In this document: positions 6,801 to 15,086 of the stretch, one piece after another | How positions within the stretch are numbered: position 1 is the stretch's first letter | Layout: each line of letters begins with the position of its first letter | Assembly: GCF_024055635.1 (NCBI RefSeq) | Contig: NZ_JAMXMB010000032.1 | Location: 62,001-126,000, forward strand | Length of the DNA stretch: 64,000 bases | DNA from: Microbacterium yannicii | Lineage (GTDB): Bacteria > Actinomycetota > Actinomycetes > Actinomycetales > Microbacteriaceae | Direction: 5' to 3' | Translations under genes and position numbers: made by a program | Notes under the pieces: generated by a model | What the model was told of the DNA's origin: nothing | The model's input: the letters and a program-made list of their open reading frames with translations, nothing else | Database searches by the model: none

Positions 6801-9226
6801 CGCGCACCGCCGCCGATCTCGGCGCGCTGCTGACGGGACTGTGCATCGTCTGGGGCATCGCCCCCGATCTCGTCTGGGCGCTGCTCGCACTGGTCGCGGT
6901 CGCGTGCGGCGCGGCATCCGTCACCCGAGGCTGGGCCGCACCCGCCGCGATCGACCCGGCCGACGACCGATTCGCCACGCGACGCTCCGGCGTCCCGGTC
7001 GGCGCGGCGCTGCGACGCCTCCTGGTCTGGCCGGCGGCCGTGGCGGCGTGCGCGGCGTGGTGGTCGTTCCTCGGCGCCGGCACTCCCGACGCCGGTTTCA
7101 CCCTGGAGTCGTACGCGATCCCGGTGACCGCCGCGATGGCGGGCTTCGCCGTCGTCCTGGCACGGCTGCGACGTCGCGCCGAGGCGAGCGTGGCCATCGG
7201 CGCCGCGCTGACGGTGGGGCTCGTCTGGCCCGCAGCGACGACCTGGGGCGCGGCGGGCATGTTCGGGCTGACGTCCGCGGCGGACGAGCCGCTGTTCAGC
7301 ACCGTCGTGGCGCTCGTCGCCGCAGGGATGTGCCTGCTGCTCGCGGCACCGCCGCTGCGCGGCATCCGTCCACCCGCGGTCGTCGGCTCGGCGGTCGCCC
7401 TCCTCGCCGTCGGGCTCGTCACGGTCCATCTCGCGATCGCGTGGACACCGGGCGCCTGGCCGTGGCAGACGGCGTGGCTCGCGCTTCTCGTCGCCGTCGC
7501 GTACGGAGCAGGCGTCGGCTTCGCAGGGGCCCGGCCGGAGCGGATGTCGTCACACGGGTATGCGGTCGGCCTGCCGCCGATCGCGCTCGGTGTGGCCTCG
7601 TTCATGGTGCTCGGCGCCGTCGGACACGGCGCCGTCGTGGCCATCGCACTCGCGGTGCTGCTCGCTGCGCACCTCGCCTCCGCCGGGATCGGCCGAGTGC
7701 CGTTCGCCCGTGCGACCCGATGGACCGCGCTGACCGGCGCCCTCGCCGTGGCAGCGGTGTCGGTGCTCGCCGGCGGCACCCGTGAGATCGAGTTCGCCAC
7801 GCTGCCGGTCGCCGCTGCCTGCGGGCTCGGAGCCGTGCTGGCGGTGCGGCGGCGCCGCCGCGCCGGGTCAGACTGGTCGGCGGGCGAGCAGTACGTGTGG
7901 TGCGCGGCGCTGGTGCTCGCCACCGTGCCCAGCCTGCTGGTATCGGCCGAGCCCGCCCGGGTCTGGCTGCTCATCGGCATCGCGCTGATCGCCGCGGTCG
8001 CGATCTCGCTGACCCCGATTCCCGACGCATGGCGCGTGCGCGTTCCCTCGGCGCTGATCCTCGCCGGCGCGGCGCTCGCGATGGGCGTGCGCGTGCTCGT
8101 CGACCCCTGGTTCGAGCTCGGCGACGCGGCCGCGGCCACGGCCGCCGCGGGTGCCGTCGTGGTGGCGGTGAGCCTCACCGCTACCGCCGTGACCTTCGCC
8201 GAGGCGCGCGTCGCCGCGGGACTCGCCGCGGTCGCCGCCGTCCTGCTGGCCGCGACCACCCTGCTGCGTGGGGGCGACGACGCGGCCGCGACCGCGGTGA
8301 CCGTGGCCATCGCCGGCGCGGCAGCCGTGGCGGGGGCGTCCGCCCTCGGGCTGCGGCGGTGGGCGACCCTGGGCGCGGTGTTGGCCGTGGGCGGGCTCGT
8401 CGTCGTGGCCACCGGCTGCGGCGTCCGGTTCGCCGCCGTCGCGGGCGATCGGGGGTTCGAAGCGGATCTGTGGGTGACCGCGGCAGCCGGGATCGCCGTG
8501 GCGGTCGCCGTGGCCGCGATGCGCGCCACGACCTCGAGGCGCGTGGACATCACCGTCGGCACCGGGCTCGCCGTCGCCGCAGTACTCGTGGCAGCGGCAG
8601 AGCTGATCCTGCTCGGGACGGGCACGGGCCTGGACGAGGTGCGAACGGCGACCACCATGACGGTCCTGACGGCGGCGACGTATGTCGGCTCCGTGTGGCG
8701 CGACCGCCTGGGAGCCGCGCCCGCCATCATCGCGGCTCTGGCCGCCGCCGTCTTCGGCGTGCTGGCGTTCTTCGCCTTCGGCGTCGACCCGGTGGAGCTC
8801 GTGACCGTGCCGGCGGCCCTCGGCGGCATCGCCTACGGGGCTCGCACGCTGCGGCGCCGGCCCCAGTCGCGGACCTGGCCCGCGCTCGGTCCGTGGCTCG
8901 CGCTGCTGCTGCTGCCGTCGCTGCTCTACGACTTCTTCGACGACGCCGAGCTGTGGCGCATCGTCGCCCTGGGCGTCGTCGCGGTCGGACTCGTGGTCGT
9001 CGGCGCGGTCTTCGCGCTGCAGGCGCCCCTCGTGCTGGGCTCGGCCGTGGTGCTCGTGCACGGCGTCGCGCAGCTGTGGCCGTGGATATCGACGTCGTAC
9101 ATCGACGTGCCGTGGTGGCTGTGGCTCGGGATCGGCGGCGCCGTGCTGATCTTAATCGCTGCGCGCTACGAGCGCCGGGTGCAGCAGCTGCGTAAGGCCA
9201 TCACGGCCGTCACATCGCTTCGCTGA
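3881..9226 (+). CDS. Giant multi-spanning membrane protein, SCO7613-like
   Basis: A 1781-residue protein. Near the N-terminus is a zinc-ribbon-like pair, CPSC and CPVC (about residues 24-40). An Ala/Pro-rich cytoplasmic linker follows to about 205, then dozens of predicted hydrophobic helices to the C-terminus. A second low-complexity Ala/Pro/Ser/Thr insert lies at about 895-970, between two helix blocks. The architecture matches actinobacterial proteins named after Streptomyces SCO7613, whose function is unknown. I chose ATG 3881 (preceded by GGAGAGG) over the upstream in-frame ATG at 3803. The end overlaps the convergent glycosylase gene by 17 bp. Confidence 0.85.
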   Translation: MTEPLGDTRLWPVSPFDLADAHRCPSCFAAISAATCPVCGFELTDPRAAGVLELGRQIVSVELARQQLMDEIRLTSASSVSLTAVHPAMTDAAIPQLVATGAVVDPAATPAAVASSTAADPAAASELVAQPAGDHTTALPADPETDAAWWSSPTAAPPSDPLRTSARDAGTAPVAPEPMPAWTPAGADPAAPQGVTASAPRRRLTVPVLLLIVGVSLVGVAAVFFLLLAWFVAGIEMRALIIGGITLATVVLASWLRRRDLGATAEAIGVLGVGLLALDAWAVRANDLWGAGSTDAAVYAGVAALAVAVVCRLWARISGLRGPDLAASLALPAGVAFLVGGLVDLPVGEAMTAGFLGAAVGGLAHALPAPWSAARPGAAGTPERLILALAGIGSLIGAAVTAAVATGDAAPVVVWSSVLVAVLGAAHAWAARLRAGVEPLPGAVVIAGVASSAAAAVAGIAGWQLALRLEEPLYTLLIGPVLPVVIAVALDVARARRASGRLLPAALTAAVIAGGSIAGVLVAWLMQARSAVAAGWTLWHTDAFTLPASAPEAPAMSAAAAVAMAGLLFAAPTLRRLVLSDVRAVVVAVLLLAAAARTAVPVVLVGAALLVAVASLVGAARASTHGARDARDPAAADRAGGSSAEDTPQTEATARRAPELRAVSLEGWSIAGTIAVITAFAAGTATPWLWLVGVALAAGYPVVLRAVRRADGPLAVVLALAPVGVGVVAAIIAPAALGAATGLSGSGPAVALVLLQWVALATLAAAAFLRIDGASRVGLAVAGYALTTLTLVWTLVAAADDVATDAATTALVAAVGEPVLGLVRGLALLALLVLVSISRTLLRGHAAAAAALLVAPAIASLAHTALDMAGASDESWATLVLAAGPVLVTLATAALAMLASPTAPASPASPTATASSAAPAPSAPSAASGAAAAPTAPASPATPAFAAAAPPTADPATPTPIPGPAAPTLTPLRARTAADLGALLTGLCIVWGIAPDLVWALLALVAVACGAASVTRGWAAPAAIDPADDRFATRRSGVPVGAALRRLLVWPAAVAACAAWWSFLGAGTPDAGFTLESYAIPVTAAMAGFAVVLARLRRRAEASVAIGAALTVGLVWPAATTWGAAGMFGLTSAADEPLFSTVVALVAAGMCLLLAAPPLRGIRPPAVVGSAVALLAVGLVTVHLAIAWTPGAWPWQTAWLALLVAVAYGAGVGFAGARPERMSSHGYAVGLPPIALGVASFMVLGAVGHGAVVAIALAVLLAAHLASAGIGRVPFARATRWTALTGALAVAAVSVLAGGTREIEFATLPVAAACGLGAVLAVRRRRRAGSDWSAGEQYVWCAALVLATVPSLLVSAEPARVWLLIGIALIAAVAISLTPIPDAWRVRVPSALILAGAALAMGVRVLVDPWFELGDAAAATAAAGAVVVAVSLTATAVTFAEARVAAGLAAVAAVLLAATTLLRGGDDAAATAVTVAIAGAAAVAGASALGLRRWATLGAVLAVGGLVVVATGCGVRFAAVAGDRGFEADLWVTAAAGIAVAVAVAAMRATTSRRVDITVGTGLAVAAVLVAAAELILLGTGTGLDEVRTATTMTVLTAATYVGSVWRDRLGAAPAIIAALAAAVFGVLAFFAFGVDPVELVTVPAALGGIAYGARTLRRRPQSRTWPALGPWLALLLLPSLLYDFFDDAELWRIVALGVVAVGLVVVGAVFALQAPLVLGSAVVLVHGVAQLWPWISTSYIDVPWWLWLGIGGAVLILIAARYERRVQQLRKAITAVTSLR

Positions 9227-9887
9227 CCTCGCGTGCGCCGCGCCCCCACCGGAACGGCGAGACGGTGGGGTCACCCGGAATCCAGTACCGCCAGGGGAAC
9301 GCCGCGGTGCCGGCGACCCCGGCCACGCCCACGCGCGGGCCTGACGCCACCTCGGCGAGCGGTTCCGCGAGCAGCTCGAGGCGAGCGACCGCGCCGTGAT
9401 GCGGCGCTCCGGTGATCGCGTCGATGCCGTCGTGCACGGGATGCCGCAGCCCCACGGCATCCCCGAACCGCCCGGGTCCGCGCGCCAGGTCGCGCGGCGT
9501 GCGGGCCGCCGGACGGCGGCGGGCCGCGGCATCCGTCCCCTCCAGCACCTCACCCGCCCGCAGCAGCACACCGCCGGCCACACCTTCCGGACCGCACACG
9601 ACGTTGACGCACGAGTGGATGCCGTGGCTGAGGTAGACGTACAGATGCCCCGGTTCGCCCCACATGGTGGCGTTGCGCGGCGTCGGACCCATCCGCGCGT
9701 GCGAGCCGGGGTCGGGCACGGTGCCGGTACCGCGGCCGTGGTACGCCTCGACCTCGGTGAGCCGCACGACCACCGTCTCACCCTCGACCACGGTCGTGAG
9801 CCGGGCGCCGAGCAGGCTCGGCGCGACGTCGGCGGGAAGGCCCTGCAAGTCGGCGCGGGTCGCCGCTCGCCACAGGTCCCGCACCAT
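9210..9887 (-). CDS. mpg: DNA-3-methyladenine glycosylase, AAG/Mpg family
   Basis: A 225-residue base-excision-repair enzyme that removes alkylated purines such as 3-methyladenine. The AAG-family signature is clear: RLTEVEAYHG holds the catalytic glutamate, followed by DPGSHA, GPTPRNATMWGEPGHLYVYL and GIHSCVNVVCGPEG, then the RAGEVLEG block. It starts at ATG with no ribosome-binding site; TAGACT lies 7 nt upstream, so the message is probably leaderless. Its 3' end overlaps the convergent membrane-protein gene. Confidence 0.93.
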   Translation of the reverse strand: MVRDLWRAATRADLQGLPADVAPSLLGARLTTVVEGETVVVRLTEVEAYHGRGTGTVPDPGSHARMGPTPRNATMWGEPGHLYVYLSHGIHSCVNVVCGPEGVAGGVLLRAGEVLEGTDAAARRRPAARTPRDLARGPGRFGDAVGLRHPVHDGIDAITGAPHHGAVARLELLAEPLAEVASGPRVGVAGVAGTAAFPWRYWIPGDPTVSPFRWGRGAREVSEAM

Positions 9888-9894
9888 GCCGCCG

Positions 9895-9900
9895 AGTCTA
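9895..9900 (-). promoter_or_regulatory. -10 element of mpg, leaderless
   Basis: TAGACT on the minus strand, 7 nt from the ATG. The sequence TAGACTCGGCGGCATG is almost the same as at zur (15511) and similar at hisC (24929). Confidence 0.65.
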
Positions 9901-9950
9901 CGTCCGCGGGTCCGAGCCCCCGGCGATCTCGCCGGAGTCGCCGGGGGCGC

Positions 9951-9956
9951 TACTGT
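9951..9956 (+). promoter_or_regulatory. -10 element of the MFS exporter gene, leaderless
   Basis: TACTGT ends 6 nt before the ATG at 9963, with no ribosome-binding site between. Confidence 0.5.
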
Positions 9957-9962
9957 TCGCGC

Positions 9963-11594
9963 ATGGGGAACTGGTTCGCACTCATCCTGTTGAGCGTCGC
10001 GCAGTTCATCATGGTGCTCGACAGCACGGTGATGAACGTCTCGATCTCGACCGTCGCCGCCGACCTCGGCACCGACATCTCCGGCATGCAGGCGGCCATC
10101 ACCTTCTACGCGCTCACGATGGCCGCGTTCATGCTCACCGGCGGCAAGCTCGGCGACCGCTGGGGGCGCAGCCTCGCGTTCCGGATCGGCTCCGTCATCT
10201 ACGGCATCGGCTCACTGACGACCGCGCTGAGCCCCAACCTCACCGTCCTGATGATCGGCTGGTCGCTCGTCGAGGGCCTCGGTGCGGTGCTCGTGATCCC
10301 CGCCATCGCGGCGCTCGCGGCGATCAACTACGAGGGCCGCGCGCGCGTCGTCGCATTCGCGGTGCTCGGAGCCGTGACGGGCGGCGCCGCGGCGGCCGGT
10401 CCCCTCATCGGCGGGCTCGTGACCACGTACTCCTCGTGGCGCTACGTCTTCGTCGCCGAGGCGGTCGTGATGACGCTCGTGCTGATCGTGTCGGGGCGCA
10501 TCAAGGACATGCCCGGCGACCGCACGCTGCGCATCGACCTGCTGAGCGTCGTGCTGTCGGCCCTGGGTCTCTCGCTCCTCGTGTACGGCATCCTGCAGAG
10601 CAAGACGTGGGGCTGGTTCGAGCCGCTCAATCCGCCCGAGATCAACGGGGAGCCGTTCGCACCGCTCGGCATCTCGCCCGTCGCCTACATGATCCTGCTG
10701 TCGATCGTCGTGCTGTGGCTGTTCGTGAAACGCCAGCAGGAGCTCGAGCGCACCGGCAGAGTGGCGCTCCTCAAGGTCAGCCTGCTCCGCATCCCGGCGC
10801 TGCGCAGCGGTCTCACGATGTTCATGGCGCAGTACTTCGCGATCGCCGCGCTGTTCTTCGTCATCCCCGTATACCTGCAGACGATCCTCGGCTTCGACGC
10901 TCTGCAGACGGGCCTCAAGATCCTGCCGCTGTCGCTCGGGCTCATCCTCTTCTCGGTGCTGGGTTCGCGGCTGTCGACCGTCCGTTCCGCCCGGAACCTC
11001 GGCCGCATCGGACAGCTCACGCTCGGCGTCGGCGTGCTGTTGGTGTTCGTCGCCGTGCAGCCGGAGCTCGCGGACTGGCTGTTCGCGACCGGCATGTTCG
11101 TGGTCGGTGCCGGCTTCGGTCTGCTCGCCTCGCAGCTCGGCAACGTCAACATGTCGGCGGTGGAGCAGTCCGACACCTCCGAGGTCGGCGGGCTGCAGGG
11201 CACGTTCCAGAACCTGGGCTCGTCCTTCGGCACCGCGATCGTCGGCTCGGTGTTCATCCTGCTGCTCACCTCGGGCTTCACCGCCGCCGTGCAGCAGAGC
11301 ACGACGCTTCCCGACGACGTGCGCGAGCAGGTCGTGGCCAGCGCCTCGAAGGGCGCGCCCATCATCTCCGAGCAGCAGGCCGAGGATCTCTTGACGGATG
11401 CCGGAGCCGACCCCGACGCCGCGACCGAGGTCGCGCGGCTCTACGCCGACACCCAGGTCGAGTCGCTCCGCCAGTCGCTGTTCTTCGTGTTCGCGCTGAC
11501 GGTGCTCGCGCTCCTGCTGTCGACCGGGCTGCCGTCGAAGATCCCCGTGCCGGCCGCGCCGAAAGAGGCCGCGTCCGGCCCGCCCGGTCCCTGA
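9963..11594 (+). CDS. MFS transporter, DHA2 (14-helix) drug exporter type
   Basis: A 543-residue membrane protein, probably a proton-driven multidrug or metabolite exporter. The N-terminal helix contains the DHA2 motif FIMVLDSTVMNVSIS. Motif A is GGKLGDRWGR (about 61-70), and a repeat-half motif C-like glycine-rich helix is near 140. Length and spacing fit the 14-helix subfamily. The extended in-frame ORF begins 567 bp upstream, but homology begins at ATG 9963, which follows TACTGT by 6 nt. Its stop codon TGA lies inside a copy of the dispersed GGTCCCTGAGC repeat, so the C-terminal SGPPGP is repeat-derived. Confidence 0.92.
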   Translation: MGNWFALILLSVAQFIMVLDSTVMNVSISTVAADLGTDISGMQAAITFYALTMAAFMLTGGKLGDRWGRSLAFRIGSVIYGIGSLTTALSPNLTVLMIGWSLVEGLGAVLVIPAIAALAAINYEGRARVVAFAVLGAVTGGAAAAGPLIGGLVTTYSSWRYVFVAEAVVMTLVLIVSGRIKDMPGDRTLRIDLLSVVLSALGLSLLVYGILQSKTWGWFEPLNPPEINGEPFAPLGISPVAYMILLSIVVLWLFVKRQQELERTGRVALLKVSLLRIPALRSGLTMFMAQYFAIAALFFVIPVYLQTILGFDALQTGLKILPLSLGLILFSVLGSRLSTVRSARNLGRIGQLTLGVGVLLVFVAVQPELADWLFATGMFVVGAGFGLLASQLGNVNMSAVEQSDTSEVGGLQGTFQNLGSSFGTAIVGSVFILLLTSGFTAAVQQSTTLPDDVREQVVASASKGAPIISEQQAEDLLTDAGADPDAATEVARLYADTQVESLRQSLFFVFALTVLALLLSTGLPSKIPVPAAPKEAASGPPGP

Positions 11595-11688
11595 GCTCCG
11601 GGACACCCGGTCCCCGGCCACCCGTGCCTGAGCCCCGGCCGCCTGGTCCCTCAGCCTCGGCCCACCGGTCCCTGAGCTTGTCGAAGGG
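11585..11688. repeat. Degenerate run of dispersed-repeat halves between convergent genes
   Basis: GGTCCCTGAGC or near variants recur at about 11586, 11609, 11626, 11645 and 11667. Only the last (11667-11688) is complete with TTGTCGAAGGG. The first contains the stop codon of the MFS gene and the last directly abuts the stop codon (11689-11691) of the next gene. Confidence 0.7.
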
Positions 11689-13137
11689 TCAGCGGGGCGG
11701 CACCTGGCACCACGAGATCGCGCTGCCGTTGAGGGCGATGACGGGCTCCCCATCGGCGATCTGGAGGATGCGCGTCTCGGGCCGTGTCGGAAGCGGCAGC
11801 TGGTAGGTGTCATACCGATTGGAGACGGCGTTCGGCGCCACCAGCAGGGCGACGTAGCGCGCGCTGGGCGACACGCAGACCTGGATCACGGCATCCGTCT
11901 CGCCGACCTCGGTGAGCATGGTCGTCGCACCGTCCGCGCCCACCCGCGCCACCGAGGTGCGCCCGGTCGGCATGCCGTCGCCGTCGAGCACGGCCGCCGT
12001 CCGGATCGTCGAGCCGTCGGGCAGCGGGGTCACCGAGCTCGTGCCGCCGAGGTCGACGTCGGGCGTCACGAGCTGCTGCTCGCTCGCGTCGGTGAGGTCG
12101 ATGACCGAGGCCTGTTCCACCCGGTCGACGACGGCCTCGCTCGAGCCGCGCGCGATGCCCTCGATGGTCATCGCCGCACCGAGCGCGGTCGGAGCGCCGG
12201 CCGCGGCATCCGACCCCGTCAGCAGCAGCGAGCCGTCGAACGACAGCAGCAGGATGCTGTCGGTGTCGGGCACGAAGCGCCACTCCGCCACGCGGGGATC
12301 GGCGCCCTCGATCTCGATCGCGACGGGATCGGCGTCGGGATCTGCGAGCGACGCCGTGAACAGACGGCTCTCGCGGCCGGAATCGGCGTCGAGATGGGCG
12401 TCCGAGAAGAGGTAGCCGATGCGCTCGCCCCGGTCCGCTGTCTGCAGGTTCGACACGTAGCCGTCGCTGCCCTCTTCGACAGGCAGCGGCAGGTCATGGG
12501 CGTGCGTGCCGTCGAGGTCGGTGACGATGAGGCCCGCCTTGCCCTCGTCGCTGCCGTCGTCGTCGGTACGCACCGACACCACGAGATGCTGGCCGGTCGC
12601 GCGGAAGTCCTCGATGTGCGGGTGCCGGAACACTGGCACCGCGTTCTGCCCGCTCAGGTCGGTGCGATAGATCAGGTCGCCGTCGTTCGTGCCGCGCTGC
12701 AGCAGGTACACCTCTGCCGGTGGCGTGCGGAAGCTCTCGGTGATCGTGGCCGTCGGCCCGCCCCCGAGCGACGCGACCCCCTCGATGGTCACGGTGTACT
12801 CGGTGTCGTCCCAGAGCGGCAGGGTGAACCGCACGCCGACGCTCCGCCCCGACGTGTCGACGGCGAACGGCGTCTCGGGCGTGATCGTGACCTGCGACGC
12901 GTCGACCTCGGCGAGCGACTGCGTGGTGGTGACGATGAGACGGGATCCGGATGCCGCGGCCGCCGCCGCCGGATCAACCGACGTCTCGGTGACCCGAGGT
13001 CCCTGTGCGACGCTCGCCGCCGCGCCGGCGAGGCCCAGCACCGCCAGCAGGCCCACGACGACGCCGAACGTCACCACGAAGGCGCGGCCCCGACGACGCC
13101 GCGAGTGCCCGCGCCGTGAGGAGGCGTCAGTACTCAT
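11689..13137 (-). CDS. Membrane-anchored protein with Ig-like and beta-propeller-like regions
   Basis: A 482-residue protein: a basic N-terminus, one transmembrane or signal-anchor helix (about 22-45, VVTFGVVVGLLAVLGLAGAA), an Ig/fibronectin-like domain (about 50-150) and then WD40/PD40-like blades to the end. It is likely exposed outside the membrane. ATG 13137 overlaps the upstream TIGR03943 gene by 11 nt, so it is the last gene of the zinc operon. Its role there is unknown. The stop is followed directly by a dispersed repeat. Confidence 0.75.
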   Translation of the reverse strand: MSTDASSRRGHSRRRRGRAFVVTFGVVVGLLAVLGLAGAAASVAQGPRVTETSVDPAAAAAASGSRLIVTTTQSLAEVDASQVTITPETPFAVDTSGRSVGVRFTLPLWDDTEYTVTIEGVASLGGGPTATITESFRTPPAEVYLLQRGTNDGDLIYRTDLSGQNAVPVFRHPHIEDFRATGQHLVVSVRTDDDGSDEGKAGLIVTDLDGTHAHDLPLPVEEGSDGYVSNLQTADRGERIGYLFSDAHLDADSGRESRLFTASLADPDADPVAIEIEGADPRVAEWRFVPDTDSILLLSFDGSLLLTGSDAAAGAPTALGAAMTIEGIARGSSEAVVDRVEQASVIDLTDASEQQLVTPDVDLGGTSSVTPLPDGSTIRTAAVLDGDGMPTGRTSVARVGADGATTMLTEVGETDAVIQVCVSPSARYVALLVAPNAVSNRYDTYQLPLPTRPETRILQIADGEPVIALNGSAISWCQVPPR

Positions 13138-14026
13138 ACGGGTCCTCGGGCTCCGGGATCTCCTCCACGGCGCTGGCGTCGACCACGAGGCGCCCATCCG
13201 ACGACGAGCGCACCGTGCCGGTGATCGTGACCCACTGCCCGGTGTCGGGCGGGGGCGCGGCGCCCACGATCGGCAGGCTCGCGGGCTGCGCGTCGATGAC
13301 GCAGTGCGTGATGACCAGCCGCGTCAGGTCGAAGGCGTCGTCGCCGCCGGCCGCGTCCGCTGGGGTGACGAAGCCGGTGAGCTCGATCGTGTCGCCGTCG
13401 AATGCGTCGGGGTTCGTCGCCGTCGCGAACACGGTGGCCCAGTCGCCGACGCCGAACGACGCGGTGTCGCCGGTCGAGGCGAGCTGGATGGCGTCGGCGC
13501 CGCCGAAGAGCGGGGTCGCCCCCACGTCGCGCGACATGGCGAGTTCGGCCGACAGCGACGCTGGCGGCAGCACGAGCGTCAGCACGACCACCCCGGACGC
13601 CGCCACGCCGCCCAGTACGGTCGCCGCGACACCGAGGGGATGCCGCTCGGGATGGTGCTCGAGCTCGTCACCGCGCCCGGCATCGCCGCTGGGGAGCACC
13701 AACTCCTCAGAATCGCCGCCTGTTCGCCCGTTCTGGGCCGATCGCCGCGACGGCGGACCAACGGTGAGGAGTTGGTGCTCGTCACCGGCCGCGGAGGCGG
13801 AACCGTGGTCGTGGCCGTGGTCGGCCTCGGCACCCAGCGGCAGCGCGAACGACGCCACGGCGCCGACGAGCACGAGCACGGCCATCGACACGGCGAACCA
13901 CGTGGAGTCGGGGTTGATGTACAGCCCGAGCCGATCGGTGAGCGCGAGCGAGAGGGTGACCACGGCGAGCGCGGCGGCGAGCCCGACTCCGAGCCACCGC
14001 GTGCCGACGAATCCGGCGTTACGCAA
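13127..14026 (-). CDS. TIGR03943/YcgQ-like membrane protein
   Basis: A 299-residue partner of the upstream permease. Two N-terminal helices are followed by a His-rich loop (HGHDHG, about 69-74), a third helix, then an extracytoplasmic domain whose core reads LTGFV.....LTRLVITHCVIDAQP, diagnostic of the family. Such pairs are commonly Zur-controlled, fitting this operon. The start appears to be TTG, overlapping the permease stop by 8 nt; no ATG or GTG lies nearby in frame. Residues of about 83-111 are encoded by an 87-bp palindromic insertion (13694-13780), so this copy has extra sequence in a loop. Confidence 0.85.
   Translation of the reverse strand: MRNAGFVGTRWLGVGLAAALAVVTLSLALTDRLGLYINPDSTWFAVSMAVLVLVGAVASFALPLGAEADHGHDHGSASAAGDEHQLLTVGPPSRRSAQNGRTGGDSEELVLPSGDAGRGDELEHHPERHPLGVAATVLGGVAASGVVVLTLVLPPASLSAELAMSRDVGATPLFGGADAIQLASTGDTASFGVGDWATVFATATNPDAFDGDTIELTGFVTPADAAGGDDAFDLTRLVITHCVIDAQPASLPIVGAAPPPDTGQWVTITGTVRSSSDGRLVVDASAVEEIPEPEDPYEY
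13694..13780. repeat. In-frame palindromic insertion within the TIGR03943 gene
   Basis: Perfect 16-bp arms (gagcaccaactcctca at 13694-13709, and its complement at 13765-13780) enclose 55 bp. The total, 87 bp, is exactly 29 codons, so the frame is kept. The encoded stretch is polar and sits in the predicted cytoplasmic loop between helices 2 and 3. Confidence 0.7.
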
Positions 14027-15086
14027 GGAGGTTCACCGCCGTTCCGATCGCGAACGCCGACAGCAGCACCACGACCACGATGCCGCCGAGGGTGCGCCAC
14101 GTGAAGGTGGTGCGCATGAGGGCCAGCATCTTCACGTCGACGAGCGGCCCGACCAGCAGGAACGCGACGATCGACCCGGGGGTGAAGGTCGACGCGAACG
14201 ACAGCGCGAAGAACGCGTCGACGTTCGAGCAGATCGAGACCACCATCGCGAGGGCCATCATCGCGACGATCGACAGGGCGGGGTTCGAGCCGATCGCGAG
14301 GAGCGCGTCGCGCGGGATGAGCACCTGCACAGCCCCGGCGAGCGCCGAGCCGATGATGAGGGCCGGCATGACGGCGCGCAGCTCGATCACGAACTGCGCC
14401 AGGGTGCGGCGCCACTTGCCTCCGGGCTCGTGGATCACGAGCTCGCACGTCTCGCGGAAGCGGTCGGTGAGGAGCGCGTCAGGAGACGGATGCCGCGAGT
14501 ACAGCCATCCGATCAGGTTCGCGATCGCGTACCCGCCCAGGATGCGCGCGACGAGGATGCCGTCACTGAACCCGAACGCCTGATGGGTCGTCAGGATCAC
14601 GATGGGATTCACGATCGGCGCCGCGATCAGGAACGTCAGCGTCTCGGGCACCGAGAAGCCGCGCATGAGCAGGCCGCGCGCGAACGGCACGTTGCCGCAC
14701 TCGCACACCGGCACGATCATGCCCAGGAGCGACAGCACCGCGCGACGAGGCCACGCGCGCCGCGGCATCCATCGCTCGATGACGCCCGGGGGCACCCACA
14801 CCTGCACGACGATCGACAGCACCACGCCGAGCGCCACGAAAGGCAGCGACTCGATGAGGACGCTGATCGCGAGGGTCAGCCCATCCTGTGCACGGGTCGG
14901 GAGGGATGCCGGGAAGAGCGTGGGCGCGAGCCAGTCGATGAGGAAGAGACCTGCGACGAGCGCGAGGCCCACGCCGAGCCACAGCGCGGCGCGTGCCTGC
15001 CCGGACGGCCCGGGCGCGGCTGCCGTCGTCGTCGCGTGATCGTGCGCTGCCGAGCGCGCCCGTGTGGTGGGGTCAGTGCGCGTCAC
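14019..15086 (-). CDS. Permease of the DUF318/YraQ (ArsP-like) family
   Basis: A 355-residue membrane protein with about eight helices in two halves, each half carrying the family's polar hallmark: VPVCECGNVPFARGLL in the first and SICSNVDAFFALSF in the second. Family members pair with TIGR03943 proteins and some are linked to zinc homeostasis; the substrate is unproven. The GTG start at 15086 overlaps the end of zur by 14 nt. Placement between zur and the TIGR03943 gene suggests zinc-responsive expression and a role in metal or metallo-protein traffic. Confidence 0.88.
   Translation of the reverse strand: MTRTDPTTRARSAAHDHATTTAAAPGPSGQARAALWLGVGLALVAGLFLIDWLAPTLFPASLPTRAQDGLTLAISVLIESLPFVALGVVLSIVVQVWVPPGVIERWMPRRAWPRRAVLSLLGMIVPVCECGNVPFARGLLMRGFSVPETLTFLIAAPIVNPIVILTTHQAFGFSDGILVARILGGYAIANLIGWLYSRHPSPDALLTDRFRETCELVIHEPGGKWRRTLAQFVIELRAVMPALIIGSALAGAVQVLIPRDALLAIGSNPALSIVAMMALAMVVSICSNVDAFFALSFASTFTPGSIVAFLLVGPLVDVKMLALMRTTFTWRTLGGIVVVVLLSAFAIGTAVNLLA

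Noticed and set aside
6229..8829. Long minus-strand open frames opposite the giant membrane protein
   Set aside because: Low-complexity Ala/Thr/Arg translations that are the GC-skewed antisense shadow of a strongly supported gene.
9396..9962. Upstream extension of the MFS frame
   Set aside because: It is antisense to the mpg gene and gives a non-membrane, Arg/Gly-rich translation; DHA2 homology starts at 9963.
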